A DNA stretch of 64,000 nucleotides from JAPOXR01 sp963664715 (GCA_963664715.2 CAXXUY010000001.1:682001-746000); one strand, 5' to 3'. Numbered from the stretch's first letter, positions 44,185-53,886 are shown. The notes: generated by a model from the letters alone, not told the origin. Numbers and translations: made by a program.

Positions 44185-46833
44185 TCAGCCGTAGTTTCTG
44201 GCTATCTCGATTGCGAGTTTGCGTGAATTGACACCTATCTTCCGGTAGATGTTCTTCAGGTGGAATTTCACAGTGGGTTCAGTCACTTGCAGCGCTCTGG
44301 CAATCACCTTGTTCGCCGAACCCTTGGCAAGTTCCTCAAGCACTTCAAGTTCTCTCTCCGTTAACAGTTCTGCAAGAATACTGGAACGCGTGCCAACCGA
44401 TTGAATCGACGCGTGCCAGAGCGCGTCGGCCAACAACGCGATGTCATCGGGCTCAAACTTCCCAACTCCATTCTCGGAAACAAGCCACAGAGCTGCTTCC
44501 TTGAATGCCGTTCGTTCGCGCAGAATCGCGCCTAGGCCACCGTGGCATCGCATCAGCGCAAGGCACGAATTGAGCGTCGATTCTGCCATGGCCAGGTCTC
44601 TTGTCTGGAATGCCAGACAGAACTTGCGCACAAGCGCGCGCAATTCCAGCCGCCTGAGTCCCTTGGCAGCGCAGAATTTGGCAACGCGCTGAACGCGTTT
44701 GAGGGCGGGTCCTTCCGCCTTGTTGTCTGCTTCGTAGCGGGCCATCGAAAGTTCAGCGCGAACTCTGCCGCGCCACCTCAAACCGGCTTCAGAACCTGTG
44801 TCTGCAAGAAGTCGATCGATTTCGCTTGCCAAGCGTCGCGCTTCCAGGCGCGCCCCCGCGCGAACAGCCAGATCAAGCTGCATTGCCAAGAGTTGATTTG
44901 AGAATAGCTGCATGCCACGGCGCGCGACCAGGCTGCCGGCATGCTCCAGTAGGTCGACCGAACTCTGGATGTCGCCATCCTCAACCAGAAGACCAAGGCA
45001 GGTTTCATAACCTGCCAAATACAGCATGTTCCAGCCTTCCAACCGATCAATTCGTCGCAATGCTGTTTGCAGACGTTCTGCAACGCCGACCGTTTCACCC
45101 GCTTCGAACGCTGTCTCATCAAGGTAGATCCGTGCGATGGCGCGCAATGACGGATCAAAGGAGAAATGTTCCATGCAAAGATCCATTGCCTCGGATCGTG
45201 CGCGGTAAGCGTTGTGCAGTTGCCCGATTTCCAGTTCGATCGTAGCAAGGTGCAGGTGCATAAAGAACTGCAGGTGCTTCGCGGAAATATCGCCGTAATG
45301 CGCCATCGCGCGCTCACCAAAGTCCTGCGCCTTTTGAAAATCTCCGGATTCGATCAGGAACATACACAGGAAATTGCTCAAGAGCCCGCGCATCAGCGAG
45401 TCAGTCGAAGGTGTCGATGCAATTGTGTGCTCAAGCGCGTCGAGTTGTCGGCGGGACATCTGCTTGTCGGAATATGCGCGTGCGTGCGCTTCAACCAGAA
45501 TGATCTCACGCTCCAGTAGCGATTGGTCCGGCTCAAGGGATCGGCGCAACTCGGCGAGTAGTTCCGTGCCGTCCTTGATGCGTCCAGTCTTCAAGAACAC
45601 ATATGCTTGCGCCACCAAGAGACGCGGCGAAGAATACACCTGTTGGCCAGAAAGAAGATCAAGGCAGGCGGCCAAAAGTCCGGCTCCCTGAAGCATTCCC
45701 ACCTGAACACCCCCGGCATCCAGCAACAGAGTCTCGGCGCGTTGTGGCCGACCGGAAAGGCAGGCATGCTGCATCGTTTCGAAAAGCGCGTCGCATTCGG
45801 CAAACCAAACGGATGTCGTGTAATGCAACTCGGCGAGGCGTTTCTGCCCAAGCTGTTGTTGCTTGCGGCGAAGAAAGTCTCGGAGCAGCTGATGGTACCG
45901 ATAAGTGGTCGAAGTCGCCTTGACTTCTTCAAATATCAGGGCGTTCGAACGCGAAAGATGTGCCAGTTCAGTCCAGCCATTTGTACGGCCGGTCAGCCTG
46001 TTTGCCAGATCGCCATCGAGCTTTTCAACATGTGCCGTGTTAAGCAGAAGATGCCGCTGGTCCTGGCTGAGTTGTTCGAAATACTGTTCATTCAGGTAGT
46101 TGGCGAATTCCGAAAGCTCATCAAAGTCAGGGGGACGCTCGCCAGGGTTCATGCCGAATTGCCGCAACAGCTGGAGCGCGGCCGCCCACCCTTCGGAGCG
46201 GAGCAGGTTGGCTTCAACTTCATCAAGTGTCATGTCGTTTTGAAACAAGGCCTGCGCTTCAGACAAATCAAAACGAAGATCTTCAGTGGTAAAGTCGTTC
46301 ACCTGATCGGTCATGCGCAGTTTTGTCAGCGCAATCCCGGGCGGTTCCCGAGAACCGATGATGAGGTGCAGGCTTGGCTCCGGCTCTCGGAGAATCGTCC
46401 GGACGAAAGCCACACAAGCAGCATCCGCTTCGTGAAAATCGTCCAGGACAAGATAGCGGCACTCGGCCGGCATATGCTCACTCTCAGCTTGGTCCGTCGC
46501 ATCGTCAAGTCCGGTACATTCGTCGAAGTGCAGTCCCAGTCGGGTCAGGGCGTTGGTGACATGCTCCAACTGGCCCCGCGCAAGGCCCTCGAACGACAGG
46601 TATTTGACCTTCGCATCCGAAGCTTCGAGATGTGTTACCCAGGCACGGATCAGCGTTGTTTTTCCATAACCTAATGGTGCTTCGACGACAGTCAGCCGCC
46701 GCGACAGACATCGCAGGAACCGTTCCGTCAGCCTGGGCCGTTCAATCGGCTCGGATTTCTCATTGACTCGGGGCAAAACGGTACCTGCAGTTCTGGCATG
46801 TAGATTATCGGCCAACCACTTGGCCCTGGACAA
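44185..46833 (-). CDS. large ATP-binding LuxR-family regulator (MalT/LAL-like)
   Basis: The 882-residue protein has an N-terminal STAND-type NTPase with Walker A EAPLGYGKTT (about 53-62) and Walker B-like YLVLDDFHEAD (about 127), a long alpha-helical TPR-like middle part, and a C-terminal LuxR helix-turn-helix (LTERELEVLEELAKG..NKVIARAL.VTEPTVKFHLKNIYRKIGV, about 822-870). This is the MalT architecture: a ligand-gated, ATP-dependent activator that multimerises on DNA. It lies between the importer and the HyuA/DUF917 genes, so it probably controls both. The start is TTG at 46833; no better start is seen. Confidence 0.88.
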   Translation of the reverse strand: MSRAKWLADNLHARTAGTVLPRVNEKSEPIERPRLTERFLRCLSRRLTVVEAPLGYGKTTLIRAWVTHLEASDAKVKYLSFEGLARGQLEHVTNALTRLGLHFDECTGLDDATDQAESEHMPAECRYLVLDDFHEADAACVAFVRTILREPEPSLHLIIGSREPPGIALTKLRMTDQVNDFTTEDLRFDLSEAQALFQNDMTLDEVEANLLRSEGWAAALQLLRQFGMNPGERPPDFDELSEFANYLNEQYFEQLSQDQRHLLLNTAHVEKLDGDLANRLTGRTNGWTELAHLSRSNALIFEEVKATSTTYRYHQLLRDFLRRKQQQLGQKRLAELHYTTSVWFAECDALFETMQHACLSGRPQRAETLLLDAGGVQVGMLQGAGLLAACLDLLSGQQVYSSPRLLVAQAYVFLKTGRIKDGTELLAELRRSLEPDQSLLEREIILVEAHARAYSDKQMSRRQLDALEHTIASTPSTDSLMRGLLSNFLCMFLIESGDFQKAQDFGERAMAHYGDISAKHLQFFMHLHLATIELEIGQLHNAYRARSEAMDLCMEHFSFDPSLRAIARIYLDETAFEAGETVGVAERLQTALRRIDRLEGWNMLYLAGYETCLGLLVEDGDIQSSVDLLEHAGSLVARRGMQLFSNQLLAMQLDLAVRAGARLEARRLASEIDRLLADTGSEAGLRWRGRVRAELSMARYEADNKAEGPALKRVQRVAKFCAAKGLRRLELRALVRKFCLAFQTRDLAMAESTLNSCLALMRCHGGLGAILRERTAFKEAALWLVSENGVGKFEPDDIALLADALWHASIQSVGTRSSILAELLTERELEVLEELAKGSANKVIARALQVTEPTVKFHLKNIYRKIGVNSRKLAIEIARNYG

Positions 46834-47068
46834 GGGGCCGGTTCAACTCCAGCACCAAGCAGGAGGTTTTTGCGCCGAAACAGGCACCCAGGGCCTTCAA
46901 AAGGTTGCTATTGCCAGTTTCTGCGCAAGAGTGTCACCGTCAGTCCGGCCCGGTTGACCAGCATCGACCAGTTTCCAATGCGCCGTGCCGGATGTGACAA
47001 TGCACCATGCGCGGATTTCTGAAAGAACGCGGCCCTTCTGTTGTTCGGAATGCCGGGTGGGACACATG

Positions 47069-48148
47069 TCATTGCCTGACTTCCGGCAGGGCACACCCGG
47101 CGTCGCCGCGCCAGTGCAATTTGACGGTCTGACCTGTCTTCAGCTTGGGTGCATCGGGACGGTTAGGAGTTTCGCTGATGATTTTCTGTTCCAACAGATC
47201 AAAGGTATAACGCAGGTTTGCTCCTTGATAGCTGACGGATGTGGCCGTGGCGGTTACCTCATTCCAGCCGTTTGGCGATGGAGCTGAGCCAACCATCACT
47301 TGTTCCGGGCGCAATACCAGACTTGCATCCTGACCATCGGTAAGGTCTGAATGCAGCCGAGCAGTGAGGATGTAATCGGCAACCTTGATAGTTCCATTCA
47401 TGCCAGATGAAGTGCAGATTGTCCCGGTTAGCGAATTGGATTCTCCGATGAACTCGGCGACGAACAGATTCTCGGGAGTTTCATATATGTCGCGTGGCCT
47501 GCCGACCTGTGCGACCCGTCCACAGTCCATGACTGCAATGCGGTCTGACATTGTCAGGGCCTCGCCCTGATCATGTGTGACATAGATCGTTGTAATGCCA
47601 AGCGAGAATTGAAGATCCTTGATCCAGAACTTCATCTCTTCCCGAAGGTTCTTGTCCAAGGCTGACAGCGGTTCGTCCAACAGGAGAATTCTCGGTTCAG
47701 TTACAAGCACGCGCGCGAGTGCGACACGTTGCTGTTGACCGCCAGACAATTCGCCTTGCATACGAGATTCCAGCCCAGGCATGCCCACCTGGTCCAGTGC
47801 AGCGGCGACCTTTTTCCTGATCTCTGGCTCCGGCACCTTGCGCAATCGCAGCCCGAACGCGATGTTTTCGAAAACACTCATATGAACGAAAATCGCATAG
47901 TTCTGGAAAACAAAGCCAATGTCGCGCCTTTCCGGGGGAAGGCCGGAAACGTCTTCGCCGTCGAGTTCAATAGCACCTTCGGTGATCTCTTCGAACCCTG
48001 CAATCAAACGCAGGGTAGTGGATTTACCACAACCCGAAGGACCGAGGATCGAAAAGAACTCACCCTCAGCGATTTCGAGCGAAACACGGTCGACGGCACA
48101 GACTGGACCGAAGCGTTTCACGAGTTTCTTTAGGGAAACACTCGACAT
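47069..48148 (-). CDS. ABC transporter ATP-binding protein (PotA/FbpC type)
   Basis: The 359-residue ATPase has Walker A GPSGCGKST (about 39-47), FQNYAIFVHM, LSGGQQQRVALARVL, ILLLDEPLSALD and VTHDQGEALTMSDRI, then a TOBE domain (VLRPEQVMVG, NEVTATATSVSYQGANLRYTF). It drives the Pot-type importer encoded upstream. ATG at 48148 is chosen since homology starts at once (SLKKLVKRFG); starts at 48160 or 48208 are possible, but the latter lies inside the hairpin at 48171-48197. About 235 bases separate it from the LuxR gene. Confidence 0.92.
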   Translation of the reverse strand: MSSVSLKKLVKRFGPVCAVDRVSLEIAEGEFFSILGPSGCGKSTTLRLIAGFEEITEGAIELDGEDVSGLPPERRDIGFVFQNYAIFVHMSVFENIAFGLRLRKVPEPEIRKKVAAALDQVGMPGLESRMQGELSGGQQQRVALARVLVTEPRILLLDEPLSALDKNLREEMKFWIKDLQFSLGITTIYVTHDQGEALTMSDRIAVMDCGRVAQVGRPRDIYETPENLFVAEFIGESNSLTGTICTSSGMNGTIKVADYILTARLHSDLTDGQDASLVLRPEQVMVGSAPSPNGWNEVTATATSVSYQGANLRYTFDLLEQKIISETPNRPDAPKLKTGQTVKLHWRGDAGCALPEVRQ

Positions 48149-48170
48149 GCGACACAGCATCCCATGTAGG

Positions 48171-48197
48171 GCCTCGGCGCGAAACGCACGCCGGGGC
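48171..48197 (-). promoter_or_regulatory. intergenic stem-loop between binding protein and ATPase
   Basis: GCCTCGGCG (48171-48179) and CGCCGGGGC (48189-48197) form a 9-bp stem with one wobble pair and a nine-base loop, 18 bases beyond the binding-protein stop on the minus strand. It occupies the same position, directly after a binding-protein gene, as the other stem-loops listed. Confidence 0.5.
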
Positions 48198-48214
48198 AGC
48201 CATGGCATCGCAAC

Positions 48215-49333
48215 TTAGCCGGCGAAGATTTCGTTGACGGTTTCTACGATGTCGTCCTCGTTATCCAGGTACCAGTTCCAATCCGGAATCCAGAATCCCT
48301 CGAGCGCGTCGGCCGTATTCATGACTCCCTTGTTTGTCAGGCGCTCGGGCAAGGCTGCCTTTCTGTTCGAGGGACGCAAGTAGAAGGTGTCGGCCATCTT
48401 GGTTTGGTAGGCCGGATCAAGCTTGGCGTTCAGGTAGGCCAGTGCCAGTTTCTTTGCGACAGGGTCCGAATGGCGCGACACCGAGAGGGTTTGCGTCAGA
48501 ATAGGTTTCTTTTCCCAGGCAAAGGGCGCCACCGGAATCCCTTTGTCCATTTGCAGGAAGATCTCGCCTTCCCACTGAACGCCAATTTCGACCTCGCCGC
48601 GTTCGACCAGGGTCTGCATGTTGCCTGTGAAGTCTGAAATCTTCAAAGGCATGGCGCGGCGCATGGCATCGTTCCCGGCCTCGAGATCGTATTGATTTTC
48701 GCCCCATTCCGCTGCCGCGGTCATGAAGAACACCTGCTGGAGGCCGTTTGAGGTGATGTAGGTCCCACGCTTGCCCGCAAAGCTGTCGTGCCAGAAGTCC
48801 TTGAACGATGCAGGAGCCGGGTCGACCTTGTCCGTACGATACACAAACGCGTATTGTCCAAAACCCCAGGTGACACCCAGCCCAGAACCGAATGCAAAGT
48901 CCCAGACATCGGCGGCGTTCGGCACATTGGCCCTGATTTCGTCCGCGGAAAGGAAGAAATCGCCGATCCGGTTAAGTTTGATGATCTCGTTGAGGTTCCA
49001 GTTGCCGGCGTGATGGGAAGGATTCTGCGGTCCGGCGGCAACGTATTTCGGGAACCAGGGAAAGGTGCTGTCATAGGCCACTGTGCAATTGTAGGTCTTC
49101 TCGAATTCGTCGATGATGGCATCGCGTTGTGCTTCTTCCCAGAAGCCGCCCCACTCGTTCAACTGCAGGGCAGTGCCACCCGCGTCGAATGGCTGGCCAT
49201 CCCAGACGACATCCTGCGACCAGGCATGGTTTACGAAAAAGGTGTTGACACCGGTGGCACCGGCAACAGCTGCAGCACTCGATTGCAAGAATCCGCGTCG
49301 GTCGGTGGATAGATTCGACTTCGGTATTGTCAT
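48215..49333 (-). CDS. ABC transporter extracellular substrate-binding protein (PotD-like, Tat signal)
   Basis: The 372-residue protein carries a twin-arginine signal: DRRGFLQSSAAAVAGATG (about 11-28), followed by a cut near AWSQD, so it is exported folded. The mature part fits the PotD/FbpA class (LNEWGGFWEEAQRDAIIDEFEKTYNC, GLGVTWGFGQYAFVYRTDKV, IGVQWEGEIFLQMDKGIPVAPFAWEKK). Ligands of this class include polyamines, iron and small organic compounds. Gene context points to a substrate for the HyuA/DUF917 pair (inference). ATG at 49333 has a GGGAG site located in the end of the permease gene. Confidence 0.87.
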   Translation of the reverse strand: MTIPKSNLSTDRRGFLQSSAAAVAGATGVNTFFVNHAWSQDVVWDGQPFDAGGTALQLNEWGGFWEEAQRDAIIDEFEKTYNCTVAYDSTFPWFPKYVAAGPQNPSHHAGNWNLNEIIKLNRIGDFFLSADEIRANVPNAADVWDFAFGSGLGVTWGFGQYAFVYRTDKVDPAPASFKDFWHDSFAGKRGTYITSNGLQQVFFMTAAAEWGENQYDLEAGNDAMRRAMPLKISDFTGNMQTLVERGEVEIGVQWEGEIFLQMDKGIPVAPFAWEKKPILTQTLSVSRHSDPVAKKLALAYLNAKLDPAYQTKMADTFYLRPSNRKAALPERLTNKGVMNTADALEGFWIPDWNWYLDNEDDIVETVNEIFAG

Positions 49334-49334
49334 G

Positions 49335-50171
49335 TCAGACTCCCTTTTGGAAATTGTTCGCCGCCATGATGCGGCGCAGGTTGGTTATTTTCGTGGCAAA
49401 GATCATCGAGACGACGACCAGAAAGATGGCAAATATCCCGGCAGCGGCGGCAGTCGGTTCGAAAGTGTATCGGAGCGAACTGTAAAGCGCGATCGGCAAC
49501 GGTGATGAGTTGGGCGGCGTCAAGAATAGAGACACGTCGAACTGACCGAACGACACGATAAAGGCAAAGACCGCGCCTGCTGTCAGTGATGGCGAGATGA
49601 CAGGCAGCGTGATCTTTCGGAATGTTGTCCAGCGACCCGCACCCAGGCTGCGGGCGGCTTCTTCCATAGACCGGTCGAACCCGACCAGCCCGGCGCTGAC
49701 AAGGCCGATCACGTACGGCGTAGTGACAAGTACATGTCCGATTACGAGCCCGGCCTGCGTCCGGGCCAGGCCGATCCCGGACGAGACGTAGAACAGGTAC
49801 AGTGCCAGCCCAATCACAATCCCCGGCAGCATGATAGGCGACATCAGAACCGCGCGCATGGCCACTCGACCAGCAGTGCTGCAGCGCACCAAGAACAGGC
49901 TCAGCGCGGTTCCAATGACCAGGGAAATCACCATGGTGATCAACGCCACAACAAGGCTGTAAAGATACGAAGGCAAGAAGCTGTCGGACTGAAAGAATGC
50001 CGTGATCCAGCGTAGGCTCAATCCATCAGGCGGGAAGGTCAGGTGATCGCCGGAATTCAGGCCTGCAAGGATCACCACGGACATTGGCGCAAGCAGGAGG
50101 ACCAGCGTCAGGCCCGAAATCCACTTGAACGCTCCTGGTACCAGGCCTTCGCGGTATGGCTTTGCTGACAT
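49335..50171 (-). CDS. ABC transporter permease (PotC-like)
   Basis: This 278-residue membrane protein has six helices, first WISGLTLVLLLAPMSVVILAG. The conserved cytoplasmic loop is SMEEAARSLGAGRWTTFRKITLP (about 170-192), followed by AGAVFAFIVSFGQFDVSLFL. ATG at 50171 shares one base with the previous stop (TGATG), so translation is coupled. The long open frame upstream of this start overlaps the partner permease and is not real. Confidence 0.92.
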   Translation of the reverse strand: MSAKPYREGLVPGAFKWISGLTLVLLLAPMSVVILAGLNSGDHLTFPPDGLSLRWITAFFQSDSFLPSYLYSLVVALITMVISLVIGTALSLFLVRCSTAGRVAMRAVLMSPIMLPGIVIGLALYLFYVSSGIGLARTQAGLVIGHVLVTTPYVIGLVSAGLVGFDRSMEEAARSLGAGRWTTFRKITLPVISPSLTAGAVFAFIVSFGQFDVSLFLTPPNSSPLPIALYSSLRYTFEPTAAAAGIFAIFLVVVSMIFATKITNLRRIMAANNFQKGV

Positions 50172-51040
50172 CAGACTCGACCGCCCGCAAATCGACTGGC
50201 GGCACGCTGATAGACCAGCATTGCCAGAACGGAGATCGCAAACGTGATGACCGCTATGGTCGCCCCGAATTGCCACTTCGCAAGTTCGGAGATTTGCTGG
50301 AAGATGTGAATGGGCAGGACGACGACCTTCCATCCGCCCATCAAGGTAGGTACGACGTAAGACGAGATCGAAAGTGCAAATACGAGCAACATGCCGGCAA
50401 GGACTCCCGGCATACTCATCGGGATGACAACCTTCCGAAGGCTCTGCCAACGGGTCGCACCCAGAGATCGAGCTGCTTCTTCAAGCGAAGGGCTGATGCC
50501 CTGGATCACGCCCACGAGTGACAGGATCATGAAGGGCAATGCGAACTGGACCAGACCTACAACCACACCAAAGAAGTTGTACATTAGCGGAATTGGCGTA
50601 TCACCCAAAACGCCGGCCCAGCGCAGGAACTCGTTGATCAGGCCGACATCGCCCATCAGCACCATCAGCCCAAACAGTCGGATTACCATGTCGAGTTGCA
50701 TGGAACTGAGTACCAGGATCATCAAAAGCGTGTTGCGGGCCGGATCCGTGGTCTTGGCAATCACGTAGGCCAAGGGATAGCCTAGGATGAGCGTGATGAG
50801 CGACACAAGTGCTGCAAGCCAAACCGAGCGAACGGCCGATTCGTAGTAGATGGAGCGCTTGAAAAAGCGTTCATAGTTGCTGAACTCAAACATCCAGCGC
50901 ACATCGACAATTCCTGTCGCTGACCTGTCGAACGAAATCAGGAACAGGGCCGAAAGCGGCACAACGAAGAAAATCGTGAAGAAGACAAGCCCGGGCGAGG
51001 CTAGCAACCACAGCTGGTTTGAATTCCTGGCCCCCTGCAT
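50171..51040 (-). CDS. ABC transporter permease (PotB-like)
   Basis: This 289-residue membrane protein starts MQGARNSNQLWLLASPGLVFFTIFFVVPL. It has six helices and the loop SLEEAARSLGATRWQSLRKVVIPMSMPG (about 182-209). It pairs with the PotC-like permease. ATG at 51040 is chosen since the first helix follows directly; the frame is open further up to 51178, and GTG at 51052 is another option. It is the first gene of the minus-strand locus, so its promoter should lie in 51041-51450. Confidence 0.9.
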   Translation of the reverse strand: MQGARNSNQLWLLASPGLVFFTIFFVVPLSALFLISFDRSATGIVDVRWMFEFSNYERFFKRSIYYESAVRSVWLAALVSLITLILGYPLAYVIAKTTDPARNTLLMILVLSSMQLDMVIRLFGLMVLMGDVGLINEFLRWAGVLGDTPIPLMYNFFGVVVGLVQFALPFMILSLVGVIQGISPSLEEAARSLGATRWQSLRKVVIPMSMPGVLAGMLLVFALSISSYVVPTLMGGWKVVVLPIHIFQQISELAKWQFGATIAVITFAISVLAMLVYQRAASRFAGGRV

Positions 51041-51455
51041 CGCGCTCTGCACCCTGTTTGCCCAGTTTACAGGGAAAGGGAAACTCGGGCGCCGCTCAAG
51101 TCCACATGCGGATAGGTGACGAAACGTTTTGGCTAGTTGAGAGCAACATCCGTGGTCGAAACCAGTTGTTTCTCGCAACTGTTGTGGGAGTCAGCTTGAC
51201 TGCCAACGCGCCTTGCGCCTCGCCGGAGAATTCTGGACATTTGCCCTTCCGAAGCAATCCCCGCAGGCATGGAGAGGAAGGTGCAGACGGTGTGCCAGGA
51301 CGTGTTCAATTGGCAACCCGAGGCATGATCGTAACGATCAGCATTATGAACACCGGTTGCCAAGGAGCCTCTCAACACCTGCAACGATATGGGCTTGATT
51401 GTGGGCAGCCCGGGCGATCAGTTGGAAAAAGGCGACGGCAAGTAGCAAAAGAGTG
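51041..51455. other. 415-base region upstream of the PotB-like gene
   Basis: No recognisable gene. It should hold the promoter of the importer/hydantoinase locus and perhaps the binding site of its MalT-like regulator, but no convincing repeat of a MalT-type box can be pointed out. Confidence 0.35.
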
Positions 51456-51770
51456 TCAAATCTCGCACGCGTCGCCATTGCATCCCATCTTCTTTCGCCC
51501 TGCGATCTTCAGGAATGGCGGTACGAAGAGAACGAGGCCGTAAGGAAACAGCAAGGGAACCTGGAGGCACACCTTGCGAGTCGCATACGCACCTGTGAAT
51601 ATGCGGCCATTCTTCCTTTCGACCACGACGATTTCACCCTTCGGCACCACCCCCAGCGGAGACACATCGGTCCTCAATTCGACCCGGCTCAGCCAATCCA
51701 TACGAGACGTGCGGGCGGCCTGCCGGGCACAGCCCGGACAATCTGCATTGAAATAGAGGCGTATCCCCAT
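51456..51770 (-). CDS. small DCC-type (DUF393-like) thioredoxin-fold protein
   Basis: The 104-residue frame starts MGIRLYFNADCPGCARQAARTSRMD. The N-terminal beta strand followed by a CPGC (Cys11, Cys14) motif fits the DUF393/DCC1-like thiol-disulfide oxidoreductase family, as do a polar centre and a hydrophobic PLLFPYGLVLFVPPFLKIAG segment. ATG at 51770 has a GGAAG site 6-7 bases upstream. It is slightly shorter than usual (about 120-140) and stands alone in otherwise eroded DNA, so it may be a remnant. Confidence 0.5.
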   Translation of the reverse strand: MGIRLYFNADCPGCARQAARTSRMDWLSRVELRTDVSPLGVVPKGEIVVVERKNGRIFTGAYATRKVCLQVPLLFPYGLVLFVPPFLKIAGRKKMGCNGDACEI

Positions 51771-53521
51771 CTCGACTTCCATCAGTCGTGCGGGTTGCCG
51801 GGGCCATTCCTTCAAGCCGCACTACCCAGTCGTACTTGTCCGTTCCGGACAATAGTTGGGTCCTCAACGAAAACAAAACGGAATCGGATCTGGAACATCC
51901 GCCTGGCTTGAGTCATTTGGCAGCCGCCGGTTCCGTAACGCGAGATACAATGAGATTATCAGGAGACTCTGGATCCAGATTCCGAGGATTTTCACCGGGA
52001 TGCAGCCGGTACTGACGCGCATCGTCTTCATCGCGGATTGCTATGTGCTTCAGTTCACCGAATCCTGGCGCCGCGCAAGGCAACCGGTACTCAATGTCAT
52101 ACTTTCCCAGGCCAAGACTGTCCTTGTGAGTGAACCCACTCTCGATTTGGCGATCAAGCGTCAGAGAGTCCTTGCCTGTTGCGATTCCGGTCAAGTATCG
52201 AACTCGTGATCAAACAAGAAATCCGACCGCCATTTCGCTTCTTTGGGCGTACAAACCACTCCAACCCGATTTGCTCGCATTCGCTGCACCGAACTGATCC
52301 TGGGCGCGACGCGAGGTGGGGGTGACTCATCGGTCATGCTGACCTGTCCATTTCGGCAGAAATTCAGCTCCCTGATCCAGCTTCCACCGTCACCCTTGTG
52401 TCCGGTTCAACTGGTCAATGGCAAACGGGACCGTTCTCGTGCCGCGCATGGGGAAGGCCAGTCAATTTGTCCGGAAGAGCCTCGATGATGTGGAAACTCG
52501 CCAAACCACCTCCGTCGCACTGCGTGCAAGAAAGCGGGGCCCGAGGCAGGACGATGTTGTTGTTTCCCTGCCAATATCGTTTCGGCTTGGTGGATTTCCC
52601 GGCTTCCCCTGACGTCGGACAGGCTGGCCTTCGAGATGGTCCGGGAAGTCTGTGGCTTCCTCTTTTCCAAGCTGCATTTTTCAGCAACTGACTCAGGACA
52701 GGGATTTGTTGACTGGCTATACCTGGCCGCGAGCGGCTGATGTTGATCGTGGGAATCGTTCCGCTTGCCTGCCACCGGTCGCCAGGTTTCGATCCTCGAA
52801 TGGACGGGCTGAATGCGTAGCATCTAGACAGATCGTATCAACGGCCATCATGCCGCGGCTTCGGACTGGGCGCTGGTTCCGGATCTGGTGCCGCTGATTG
52901 TACCCGTCTTGTCTGCCAGGCCCCGGTTCCGGCTCTCGTGGTCGGCGGCGCCGGCAACCCGGTTCACACTCCAGTACTATCGGCCGAACCTGATGAATTG
53001 CGGTTCTCGGCAACCGGCTTGCGGCAAATCCCGCTGAATTTGCCAGGAGCGCCCGCCCCGCGAGAGAAATGCAGCTGGACAGGGCCTCCCATGGTCGCAA
53101 CATCGATTCATCGACTAACTCAACGAAGTTCCCAATCCTCTCAAATGGACCACTTCCGCCGGCAAACTTGCCACTGACATTCGTTTCTTCCCGTGTGTCG
53201 ATCAATTCCATGCCACGGCGGACCCTGGATTCTCGTGACTGAACGGAGACCAGATTCGCGCGCATCGAAGAAGTTCGCTGCCACTGAACAATTCACTTTG
53301 AATGGCAAGTCAGGTCGATGCGGATGCAAACAGCGCGGGAGTTTTTCTATCCCGCTGAAATCCTCAAGATCCGGATTCGAGTCCTGGCTCCGGCGCCAAT
53401 GGATGCTCCAGTGGCAGTTCAGCGGTGATTGACATTCCTGATTGAAGGAGTCATTGTCCCTTTTCTTCCGGCAGCCAGGCGGTTTGCTGGTCGAGGTGAC
53501 GGCATCTGACGGAGCATTCTC
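51771..53521. other. 1.75-kb low-information region, no convincing gene
   Basis: Frames of 90-180 codons exist on the minus strand (for example 51913-52194 and 52717-53265), but none has a clean start, ribosome-binding site or sequence I can place. Some segments look protein-like (KHIAIRDEDDARQYRLHPGENP near 52030), so this may be decayed coding DNA. No tRNA, CRISPR or terminal inverted repeats were seen. Confidence 0.4.
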
Positions 53522-53689
53522 ATGGCAAAACCGGCAACGATCAAGATCAGGCTGAATTCGACGGCCGGAACCGGGCATTTCTACGTCACGAGGAAGAATA
53601 CTCGGAACATGCCGGAGAAGATGACGGTCCGGAAGTTTGATCCGGTTGCCCGCAAGCATGTCGAGTACAAGGAAGGCAAGATCAAGTAG
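53522..53689 (+). CDS. rpmG: 50S ribosomal protein L33
   Basis: The 55-residue protein MAKPATIKIRLNSTAG..., with GHFYVTRKNTRN, KMTVRKFDPVARKHVEYKEGKIK, matches bacterial L33 throughout. This is the alphaproteobacterial form without the four zinc-binding cysteines. It is a structural protein of the large ribosomal subunit near the E site. ATG at 53522 is the only sensible start. It is isolated from other ribosomal genes, which is normal for rpmG. Confidence 0.95.
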   Translation: MAKPATIKIRLNSTAGTGHFYVTRKNTRNMPEKMTVRKFDPVARKHVEYKEGKIK

Positions 53690-53866
53690 CCGAATGGCAT
53701 CTTGCTGAACGGCGAACGGAAAACGCTTACGGCAAAGCCGACTTCAGTTCATGACGCAGCGGTAATCCGCCGTCAGCCTGTCCCCGCAACTGTCTTCCGA
53801 TTCCGGATCAGGCCAGCTTGGTGGCACCAATCGAATTCGGCGGTGACACTGACTCCCAAAATGAAA

Positions 53867-53886
53867 TGGCCGGACAGGTCCGGCCA
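53867..53886 (-). terminator. intrinsic terminator of the Bax-inhibitor-1 family gene
   Basis: TGGCCGGA, loop of four, TCCGGCCA form a perfect 8-bp stem. Read on the minus strand it is followed directly by TTTCATTTT. It lies 25 bases after the stop of the gene at 53912 and may also end rpmG transcription from the other side. Confidence 0.7.

Noticed and set aside
45607..46674. 355-codon open frame on the plus strand
   Set aside because: Antisense to the MalT-like regulator; its sequence is not protein-family-like.
52717..53265. 182-codon minus-strand frame, considered as an insertion-sequence transposase remnant
   Set aside because: A fragment (DTICLDATH) loosely recalls IS5-type transposases, but no DDE spacing, terminal inverted repeats or target duplication could be found.
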